From assembly GCF_009865385.1 (NCBI RefSeq), contig NZ_WWJT01000809.1, positions 1 to 64,000 on the forward strand: 64,000 nucleotides of DNA. Reading direction: 5' to 3'. Below the pieces are notes generated by a model. That model saw nothing but the letters and a program-made list of their open reading frames with translations. It was not told where the DNA came from and made no database searches. Position 1 is the first letter of the stretch. Every line of letters begins with the position of its first letter. The translations under genes and the position numbers were made by a program. The stretch is from Streptomyces sp. SID486 (GTDB lineage: Bacteria > Actinomycetota > Actinomycetes > Streptomycetales > Streptomycetaceae). Shown here in pieces: positions 1 to 7,400 of the stretch.

Positions 1-325
1 CGGCCCGCCACCGCGCCCGCGCGTACACCCCTGTGTACGCCCCTGCCGCACGCCCTCGCCCCCGCACGCGCCACCACCCCCAGTCGTCGGACAAGCCGTA
101 CCGGACCGCAGGCCCCATCCTGCCCTGACCGTCCCTGCGCCATCCGGGCAATGCGCACGCCCGTCCGAAACGCCCGGCGGCCTCCGGCCCCGCCCGCCCC
201 ACGGCTACCTCACCCCGGGGACCCCCGCAACACGAAGGCCACGTCACCGGTCACCGGTGCGGCGCCGCCCCGCAGCGCCCCCGCAGCGTCCGCGCCGACC
301 CCGCACCGCCCCCGGGCAACACAAA
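1..325. other. intergenic, no gene recognised
   Basis: GC-rich, proline- and arginine-rich in every frame. No ORF has a convincing start, ribosome binding site or family resemblance. It lies downstream of the minus-strand DLW-39 gene and its terminator, and is cut by the window edge. Confidence 0.5.
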
Positions 326-350
326 ACCCCGACCGCTGGGCGGCCGGGGT
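326..350 (-). terminator. Rho-independent terminator of the DLW-39 gene
   Basis: Arms ACCCCGACCGC (326-336) and GCGGCCGGGGT (340-350) pair with one A.C mismatch around a 3-nt loop. The plus-strand flank is AAAA, which reads as a short U tract on the minus strand. It sits 37 nt after the stop of the mini-protein gene. Confidence 0.7.
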
Positions 351-386
351 CTGTTCAGCTTGGGGTGTCGGATTCGGTATCCGGAC

Positions 387-515
387 TCACGAACCCGTGG
401 GCACGGAGTCAGTCGCCTCCGTCCACAGGTCCTGCTCGGCGCGATCCGCCTGAATCTGGCGGTACACGAGGAGCCCGCCGATGGCGGCCAGTGCGACCAG
501 GAGCAGCTTCTTCAC
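387..515 (-). CDS. DLW-39 family mini-protein
   Basis: Encodes 42 residues starting at a GTG (513-515): MKKLLLVALAAIGGLLVYRQ followed by a charged tail. An N-terminal hydrophobic helix (residues about 3-19) is followed by the family signature, an Asp-Leu-Trp triplet in QADRAEQDLWTEATD. This matches the short actinobacterial DLW-39 family usually found near gyrA. The function is unknown; a single-pass membrane location is inferred. The longer frame starting at 629 adds an Arg-rich leader that does not resemble the family, so the short GTG start is preferred. An AAAGACGAGG-like ribosome binding site lies just upstream. A terminator follows at 326-350. Confidence 0.8.
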   Translation of the reverse strand: MKKLLLVALAAIGGLLVYRQIQADRAEQDLWTEATDSVPTGS

Positions 516-863
516 CGCGCGACCTCGTCTTTCCTTGACGTAGGGGACCTCTGGCGCCCGACTATACACACCGACCGATATCGATCGGTGACCTGCGTCG
601 GGGCCCAACTCCCGCCCCCGACCGCGCAATAGGCCAGGTCGGACGTCGATCGGGCCGGAGGGTGACCGCGCCCGTACGGACGGTTACTTTGCTCCCTCTT
701 CGTCGGCGCTCACTCGGTTTTTCGAGTTTTCAGCCCTTTTGCGTCCATACGAGTGGTGTTCATCGGAACATCCACGCGCCACGGGCGTCGGTCCACCACT
801 TCGAAGCCCACATACACATGATGAGCAAAGTACGCAAATCGCCCAACCCGAAAGTGAGGGGCC
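516..863. other. divergent promoter region
   Basis: 348 bp between the divergent DLW-39 gene and the DUF6344 gene. It contains an interrupted inverted repeat, ACCGAT (574-579) and ATCGGT (584-589), about 60 bp upstream of the DLW-39 start, which could be an operator. A relatively AT-rich stretch around 700-860 probably holds the promoter of the plus-strand gene; no confident -35/-10 pair was assigned. Confidence 0.4.
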
Positions 864-1217
864 ATGACCAAGAACAAGGTCATGAAGCTGTGGACCGCCA
901 TCGTCACCGCCTTCCTCGCGCTGTGCACGGCGCTCGGACTCGTCACCGCCGGTACGGCCACCGCCGCCCCGGCCGGCCCCCGGACCGAGAGCCCCCGCAC
1001 CGGCACCGCGCAGCACACGCTCCCGACGATCCCGGCGATGCACCACTGGGCCTGGTCCCATGCCAGGGCCCTGCCCCCCACGATGAAGCAGCGGATCCGG
1101 GCCGAGGCCCACGGGAAGTCCCCCAGCTGCCGCCACCGCCCCCTCGCCGAGACCGATGCGCAGTCACCGTCGGAGACGTCGTCCACCGACCACCTCTCGG
1201 ACTCCCTGGACTGCTGA
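864..1217 (+). CDS. secreted DUF6344 domain protein
   Basis: 117 residues. The N-terminus MTKNKVMKLW is followed by a hydrophobic core (about residues 9-28) and an Ala-rich TATAAPAG stretch compatible with signal peptidase cleavage near residue 35, so the product is probably exported. This N-terminus is characteristic of the Streptomyces DUF6344 family; no activity is known. The mature part is short, has no recognisable catalytic motif, and ends with a Cys as last residue (DSLDC) plus one further Cys. The ATG is preceded by GAAAGTGAGGGG, a good ribosome binding site. A strong terminator follows at 1291, so it is monocistronic. Confidence 0.75.
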   Translation: MTKNKVMKLWTAIVTAFLALCTALGLVTAGTATAAPAGPRTESPRTGTAQHTLPTIPAMHHWAWSHARALPPTMKQRIRAEAHGKSPSCRHRPLAETDAQSPSETSSTDHLSDSLDC

Positions 1218-1290
1218 GCCGTCCACCAGCCGCAGTACCGCAACGTCTCGACACGACGGCGACTTGCGTACGCACCAGTCGACACGGAAA

Positions 1291-1318
1291 GACCCCCGGC
1301 CGGGTTCGGCCGGGGGTC
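1291..1318 (+). terminator. terminator after the DUF6344 gene
   Basis: Perfect 11-bp stem GACCCCCGGCC (1291-1301) / GGCCGGGGGTC (1308-1318) with a 6-nt loop, preceded by GGAAA and followed by a short pyrimidine run. Confidence 0.8.
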
Positions 1319-1364
1319 TCGCGCTTTCCCCCAACCCCACCCCACCACCAGAACGCCACGGCAC

Positions 1365-1432
1365 CGTCGTCGTACGTCGTCGTACGTCGTCACACGTCGT
1401 CGTACGTCGCCCTCGTACGTCATCCTCGTACG
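1365..1432. repeat. short degenerate TCGTACG-type repeats
   Basis: Several overlapping copies of a roughly 12-bp motif, GTCGTCGTACGT and variants (CACACGTCGT, CCCTCGTACGT, CATCCTCGTACG), sit 45-110 bp upstream of the glycosyltransferase start. The core CGTACG is palindromic. Function unknown: possibly a binding-site array or a slippage-generated repeat. Confidence 0.6.
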
Positions 1433-1475
1433 GCAACGATCCGCACCCACACGATCCGCACCCAACGGAAAGGTG

Positions 1476-2306
1476 GTGAGCGCTGCCGTGAGCCGGCGCG
1501 TCACCGTAGTCACCGCTGTCCACGGCCCGTCCGCCCGGTTCCTGCCGGACGCGTACGCGTCCCTGTGCGCACAGCGGCTGCCCGCCGGCTGGGAATGGGA
1601 CTGGGTCGTCCAGCAGGACGGCACCGCGGACGAGGTCCGCCCCCACATTCCGGACGACGCGCGCGTGAGCTTCCGCCAGGGCCGGCCGGGCGGTCCCGGC
1701 GTCGCCCGGACGATCGCGCTGGCGCGCGCGGAGGGCACGTACGTCAAGGTGCTGGACGCCGACGACCAGCTCACGCCGGGCGCACTCGCCCGCGACCTGG
1801 CCGTGCTGGAGGCGGATCCCGGCATCGGCTGGACCACCTGCCGTGTCCTTGACCTGCTGCCCGACGGCTCCACGGCCGGTTTCCCCGGCGACCCCGACGA
1901 GGGGCCGATCGCACGCGGTGCCGTCCTCGACCACTGGAAACGCCACGGCTTTCGCGCACCGGTCCACCCGGCGAGCCTGTGCGTGCGGCGGGAGCTGCTG
2001 GTCGCCCTGGGCGGCTGGATGGCACTGCCGGCCTCGGAGGACACCGGTCTGCTGCTGGCGCTGGACGCCGTGAGCCGCGGCTGGTTCTCGGCACAGGCCG
2101 GTCTGCTGTACCGCAAGTGGGAGGGACAGGTCACGGGCCAGTCGGCGCACGTGGACCCCGACGAACTCACGGCCCGCAGGACGGTCACGGAGGCCCGGGC
2201 CCGCGCGCTCGCCGGCCTCGGCTGGACCTACCCCCCGGCCGCCTCCACCCCCGCGCCGCCCGCCCCCGCGTCCCCGGCCGCTCCCGTCACTCCCCCCGCT
2301 CCGTGA
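1476..2306 (+). CDS. family 2 glycosyltransferase (GT-A fold)
   Basis: About 276 residues. The N-terminal part fits a GT2 nucleotide-sugar transferase: strand VTVVTAVHG near residue 10, then VVQQDGTADEV, and the metal-binding DxD-like motif in KVLDADDQL near residue 92, followed by a long acceptor region. No membrane helix is seen, so the enzyme is probably cytosolic. The C-terminal 25 residues are an Ala/Pro tail. Adjacent GTGs at 1473 and 1476 and a third at 1488 are possible starts; the GGAAAGG at 1467-1473 is too close for the first two, so 1488 is also plausible. Donor and acceptor sugars cannot be inferred. It appears to be a stand-alone gene with no glycan cluster beside it. Confidence 0.8.
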   Translation: MSAAVSRRVTVVTAVHGPSARFLPDAYASLCAQRLPAGWEWDWVVQQDGTADEVRPHIPDDARVSFRQGRPGGPGVARTIALARAEGTYVKVLDADDQLTPGALARDLAVLEADPGIGWTTCRVLDLLPDGSTAGFPGDPDEGPIARGAVLDHWKRHGFRAPVHPASLCVRRELLVALGGWMALPASEDTGLLLALDAVSRGWFSAQAGLLYRKWEGQVTGQSAHVDPDELTARRTVTEARARALAGLGWTYPPAASTPAPPAPASPAAPVTPPAP

Positions 2307-2535
2307 GCACGACGGCCGGTGCGCGGCACTTCTCCACCGCCTCCCGCACCTGCCGGACGTCCACCCGCACCTACCGATCGTCCACCCGCACCTGCGGGTC
2401 GTCCTCCCGCACCTGCGGGTCGTCGGTGCTGCGAGCGGTGCCGGGGAGGACGATGTCGCGCCCGTCATCGAGCCCGGACCCGGCCGGTGCCCGGTGCGTG
2501 CGCTCGGACGAGCCGTGGCAAGGCCCGCCCGGCAT
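2287..2535 (-). pseudogene. small repeat-containing ORF interrupted by TAG
   Basis: On the minus strand an ATG at 2535, 9 nt after the preceding gene's stop, opens a 54-codon frame that ends at TAG (2371-2373). It contains GLDDGRDIVLPGT and two DDPQVR heptapeptides. The same frame resumes after the TAG with two more copies of the 7-codon unit and runs to TGA at 2287 (ending VVLTERGE). In the 21-bp unit the TAG stands where other copies have CAG, so one C-to-T change explains the stop. The frame is GC3-rich. It could be a decayed gene, a short real protein, or non-coding repeats. No family recognised. Confidence 0.3.
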
Positions 2536-2543
2536 GCCCCGGT

Positions 2544-3098
2544 TCAGCCACCGCCTCCCGCGACGGACAGCCAGTGGGCCACCCGGCGGACGGTGGGCTC
2601 GTCCAGCTGTTCGGCGAGGGTCCTGACCGCCTCGCCGTCCTCGTCGGTCAGGTCGTACAGACCCGCCCTGCTCAGACCGGCCAGGAGCACCTGGTGCCGA
2701 CGGCCCGTCATGCGTGCGGCGAGCCGGTCCGGTCCGGACGGGCCGGGCTCGGGGCGTTCCGGCCCGGGACCTTCCGGAGCAGCATGTTCCGGAACAGCGC
2801 GTTCCGGTGCGGCGCGTTCCGGTGCCGGGCCTTCCGCTGCGGCGGCGGGAGCCGATACTGCGGCGGACGGGCTGTCGAAGAGCCGCCAGGCGCCGTCCTC
2901 GGGTCCCCACACCGCGACCGTCACCGCCTCCCCGCGCGCCCGTACGGTCTGGGCCATGTCGCCGACGGCGTACAGCACAGGCTCCCGGTACGGGGACTCG
3001 GCGCCCACCGTCCAGGTGTCCTGGGCGTCCTCGTGGAACATCGCGACCCAGCGCGGCGCGCCGGGCGGTCGCGGGCACCGGGAACGCTGCTTCTCCAT
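2544..3098 (-). CDS. hypothetical protein with Pro/Glu/Ala linker
   Basis: 184 residues. The ATG at 3098 is chosen over the GTG at 3107 because GAAGGGG then sits 8 nt upstream. The first 75 residues (containing WVAMFHEDAQDTWTVGAES and VTVAVWGPEDGAWRLFD) look like a small folded domain. Residues about 80-125 are a low-complexity linker of PERA/PEHA units. The last 55 residues (RRHQVLLAGLSRAGLYDLTD, then VRTLAEQLDEPTVRRVAHWL) form a helical domain. Family not recognised and no catalytic motif visible. No signal peptide or membrane helix, so a cytosolic protein is inferred. Confidence 0.6.
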   Translation of the reverse strand: MEKQRSRCPRPPGAPRWVAMFHEDAQDTWTVGAESPYREPVLYAVGDMAQTVRARGEAVTVAVWGPEDGAWRLFDSPSAAVSAPAAAAEGPAPERAAPERAVPEHAAPEGPGPERPEPGPSGPDRLAARMTGRRHQVLLAGLSRAGLYDLTDEDGEAVRTLAEQLDEPTVRRVAHWLSVAGGGG

Positions 3099-3303
3099 GG
3101 CACTCACCCCTTCGGGAACGGCCGGCGCGACGAACGTAGCTGACGGTACGTCAGATATCCAGGCCGGGAGTGTGGTCTCTTCGCGGTCCGCGTGGCACCC
3201 TGCCCGCGCGCCCGGCCCGTGGCGGCGGGGTGTGCGGTGTCGTCCCGGGAGGCGGTCCTGGGCGACCGTCCCGGGACACCGCCCCGGGAGAGGAGGCCGG
3301 AGG

Positions 3304-3951
3304 ATGAGTGTGAGCGGACGGGAAGCGGCGGCGGCCGGACCGGACGCGCGGGCCGAGGAGCTGCGCCGGACCCACTGCGCCCGCGCCCGGAGCGCCTACG
3401 ACCGCGCGGTCGCCGCGTGCCGGTACGCCGGGGTCGGACCGGACGCGGCGGAGATCGTGCCGAAGGACACCGCCGGGCGGGCCGCGGGCGCCCTGCGGCT
3501 GGCGGCGCGGTCCCTCGACGCCCTGGCGGTGAGCGCGCCCGACCCGGCGGCCGACGCCCGCTGCGCCCGCAACACCGCCGCCACCGCCGCCCTGGCGGCA
3601 CAACTGGCCGCGGCCGTGCCCCACGACGTGACCGGGGATGCCACCGCGACCGTGACCGGGGATGCCACCACGGCCGCGACCGTGACGGGAGGCGCCACCG
3701 CGACCGTGACCGGGGGCGCGACCGGGGACGGCGGCCGAGCCCCGCACCACGACTCCGCCGAGCATGACGTCCCTGCCCCGGACGATGGTCCCGCCGCGGC
3801 CGCCCTGCGCGCGGCACTCGCGGCGTCCCAGGCAGCGGCGGTGGCTGCCGGGGGAACCGCACGGGGGCGGGACACGGCCCTGAACGCCGAAGCCGACGAA
3901 GCCGAGCGGCGAGCCGTCACCGCGGCCCGGGCGGCCGGGTGGCTCGTCTGA
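3304..3951 (+). CDS. hypothetical Ala-rich protein with VTGDAT repeats
   Basis: 215 residues from ATG 3304, preceded by an AGGAGGCCGGAGG ribosome binding site. Helical and Ala/Arg-rich throughout (EELRRTHCARARSAYDRAVA; DEAERRAVTAARAAGWLV). Residues about 110-143 are a tandem Thr/Gly repeat, VTGDATA / VTGGATA, encoded by 24-bp-like repeats of GTGACCGGGG. No family, signal peptide or membrane helix recognised. Coding on the opposite strand is possible in principle, but the strong ribosome binding site supports this frame. Its last codons are partly duplicated downstream at about 4010. Confidence 0.5.
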   Translation: MSVSGREAAAAGPDARAEELRRTHCARARSAYDRAVAACRYAGVGPDAAEIVPKDTAGRAAGALRLAARSLDALAVSAPDPAADARCARNTAATAALAAQLAAAVPHDVTGDATATVTGDATTAATVTGGATATVTGGATGDGGRAPHHDSAEHDVPAPDDGPAAAALRAALAASQAAAVAAGGTARGRDTALNAEADEAERRAVTAARAAGWLV

Positions 3952-4443
3952 AGCGGACGCACTCCGCGTCCCTGACGTGTCCCTGACGTGTCCCCGACTG
4001 TCCCCGGAGGCCGGGTGGCTCATCTGATGACGGAAACGCACTCCGTTGACGAAGGAAACGCACTCCGTGTCCCGACCGTCCGGCACCGGTCCCTCCCCTC
4101 GTGGGGACCGGTGCCGAACGGTGCGAGGCCGTCGACCCGTGCCGGTTCGGCGTGCGGCACGGATCGAAGCAGGGGGCCGGCTGGCGGGGCCGGCGTCGGC
4201 TCATCCGCCGGGCGTGGCGTGAGTCGACCGAATCTGACCGATAACGTTCGGCGCCATGGTGCTGCCTCTCCGAGCACTGTGCCGGTGGCCTGTCCGGACG
4301 GTATGTGACGGGTCGACTACCGGGTTCGGATCCTGCCATCTACAGCCGGTCCGGAGGAGGTTCCGATCTCCGGTCCCCCCCTTTCTCGCAGGTCAGGCGT
4401 ATAGGGTGAGTTTTCCGGTCCGGACGTCCACACGCGGGGAAAA
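3952..4443. other. intergenic with duplicated gene end
   Basis: 492 bp before the nSTAND1 gene. It begins with degenerate copies of the preceding gene's 3' end: GGCCGGGTGGCTCATCTGA at about 4011 mirrors the version spanning the stop codon at 3951. Three versions of an ACGCACTCCG motif and two CCCTGACGTGT units also occur. A terminator lies at 4081. The rest probably contains the promoter of the nSTAND1 gene. Confidence 0.6.
4081..4116 (+). terminator. strong hairpin terminator
   Basis: Perfect 13-bp stem CGGCACCGGTCCC (4081-4093) / GGGACCGGTGCCG (4104-4116), 10-nt loop. It lies 130 bp after the VTGDAT-repeat gene and insulates the downstream nSTAND1 gene. No clear T tract. Confidence 0.7.
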
Positions 4444-7400
4444 GTGAGGGGTGGAACCTTGAGTTCCGACTCAGGGGCACGCACAGCCTTCGCCGAGCGG
4501 CTCGCGTTGCTGTACAAGGAGGCCGGAAATCCTCCCCTCAAGAGCGTCGCCGAATCGGTCGTACGGCTGCAGCGGATCGACGAGCGCGGCAGGCCCGTAC
4601 GGGTCTCCGCGCAGCGGATCAGTGACTGGCGCCGGGCCAGGAACGTGCCCGCCCAGTTCGCCGCCCTCGCGGCGGTCCTGCAGATCCTGATCCCGGAGGC
4701 GCGACGCCTGCGTCCCCTTCCGGTCTCCGCCGGCCTGTACGACCTCGCCCACTGGCAGCGGCTGTGGGAGCTGGCCCTGGCCGGTCCGGTGGGCGACCGG
4801 CCCGCGTCACCCGCCGAGGAGAACCGGCGGCCACCGGCCCAGGCACCCCCCGTCAGCGGCGGCGTGTGCCCGTACCGGGGGCTGGCCCCCTACCGGCACG
4901 AGGACGCCCGGTGGTTCTTCGGACGGGAGCGCAGCACGCACAGCCTCGTCGCCCAGCTCCGCGCGGCCGAGCGGTCCGGCGGACTGGTCATGCTGGTCGG
5001 CGCCTCGGGAGCCGGGAAGTCGTCCCTGCTGAACGCCGGCCTGGTCCCCGCCGTCCGGGGCGGCGCCCTGAACAGCGGCTCCGACAGCGGACGCGAAGGC
5101 CCGCCGGCCGACGGGCCGGTCCATCCCCCGCGGGGACAGGAGCACGCCCCTCGGTCCCGGCAGAGCCAGGGCCCGGAACACGAGCCGGGACGGGCACCCG
5201 AACCGGTGCCGGCGCCGGGGCCGGAACACGGACTGGCACCGGAACAGGTACCTGGCCCGGAGCGGGAACCCGCCGCGGCCCCCGCCGGCCGGGCCGTGCC
5301 GGCCTCCCCCCACGACCCCGCCGAACCCCTCGGTCCGGTCCTGCAGTTCGTCCCCGGTGCCGATCCGCTGGGTGAGCTGGTCCACCGGGTGCCCGAGCTG
5401 GCCGCCGTCGCCGTCGAAGCGCTCGCCGCCGAACGGGCGGCCTCGGAGAACCCGGCGCTGCCCGGCTGCGACGCCCCGCGCGTCACCCGGGCCGTACGAG
5501 AGGCGATCGCGGCCTGGGCGGACCGCGCGCACGCCCCGGGCGGGCGGCCGGTCGTCATCGTGGACCAGTTCGAGGAGGCGTTCACCCTCTGCTCCGACGA
5601 GGCGGAGCGGCGTACCTTCATCCATTTCCTGCACTGCGCCTGCACCCCGCCCGCAGGCTCCGGCGTGCCCGCGCCCGTCCGGGTCGTCCTCGGTATCCGC
5701 GCCGACTTCTACGAGCAGTGTCTCGGCTACCCGGAGCTGTCCGACGCGCTCCAGCACCGCCACATGGTGCTCGGCCCGCTGACCAACGCCGAGCTGCGCG
5801 ACGCGGTGACCGGCCCGGCCAAGGCGGTGGGACTCGAACTGGAGCCGGGGCTCGCCGAGCTGATCGTGCGTGAGGTGAGCGCCGACGGGCCGCGCGGCGC
5901 GCACGACGCGGGCGTGCTCCCGCTGCTCTCCCACGCCCTGCTGGCCACCTGGCAGCGCCGGAAGGCCGGGAAGCTGACCCTGGCCGGGTACCGGGCGGCG
6001 GGCGGCATCCAGGGCGCGGTGGCGGCGACCGCCGAGCGCGCCTGGTCCGGCCTGGACCCCGCGGCCCGTACCGCCGCCCGGCTGCTCCTGCTGCGCCTGG
6101 TCCGGCTGGGCGAGGACACCCAGGCCACGCGCCGGCGCGGCACCCGGCGGCAGCTGGCGGCGGAGTCGGCGGACCCCGGCAAGACGGAGGAGTCGCTGGA
6201 GGCCCTGGTGCGGGCCCGGCTGGTGACACTGGACGCGGACACCGTGGAGATCACCCACGAGGCGCTGCTGCACGCCTGGCCACGGCTGCGGCACTGGATC
6301 GACGAGGACCGGGGCGACCACCTGCTGCGCCAGCGGCTGGAGGAGGACGGCCGGTCCTGGGAGGACTCGGACCGGGACAGTTCGCTGTTGTACCGGGGGT
6401 CCCGGCTGGAGCACGCGCGCACCTGGGCCCGGTCCGCCGGGGACACCTATCTGACCCGCAGTGCCGTGGAGTTCCTGGCCGCCTCGGTGCGGCTGCGCAG
6501 GCGCACGGTGTGGCTGAGCAGGGCCGCGGTGGCGGCGCTGGTCGTGCTGGCCCTCCTCGCCGGCGGTTCCGCGGTGGTCGCCTGGAAGCAGCGCGACGAC
6601 GCCGTGTTCGAACAGGTGCTCGCCGAGGCCGACCGCGTCCAGCACACGGACCCGTCCCTGGCCGCCCAGCTCGACCTGGTCGCCCACCGGCTGCGCCCGG
6701 GCGACGAGGGCACCTACAGCCGCCTGATCTCGATAGTCAACGCCCCGCTCGCCACCCCGCTGTCGGGCCACACCGGCGCCGTCTACCTCACCTCGTTCAG
6801 CCCGGACGGCAGGACCCTGGCCACGGCCAGCTACGACCGCACGGTCCGGCTGTGGGACGTGAGCGACCCCCACCGCCCGGCCCCCCTCGGCAAACCGCTC
6901 ACCGGGCACGCCAGCTGGGTGAGCAGCGCCGTCTTCAGCCCGGACGGGCACACCCTGGCCAGCGCCGGCGACGACGGCACGGTCCGGCTGTGGGACGTCA
7001 CCGACCCCGCGCACGCCGTACCGCTCGGCAAGCCCCTCACCGGGCACCGCGGCACGATCTACCTGGTCGCCTTCAGCCCGGACGGGCACACGCTCGCCAC
7101 GGCCGGCGAGGACCGCACCGTACGGCTGTGGGACGTGACCGATCCGCGCCGGCCCGGCGCGCCGGCCACGCTGCGCGGCCACACCGCCGCGGTACGCGCG
7201 GTGGCGTTCGGCCCGGACGGGCACACGCTCGCCACGGCCGGCGACGACGACACGATCCGGCTGTGGGACGTCTCGGCCAGGCACCGGCCCGAGCCGCTCT
7301 CGACGCTGCGCGGACACACGGACCTGGTGCACTCGGTGGCCTTCAGCCCCGACGGGCACACACTGGCCAGCGGCAGCGCGGACGACACCATCCGGCTGTG

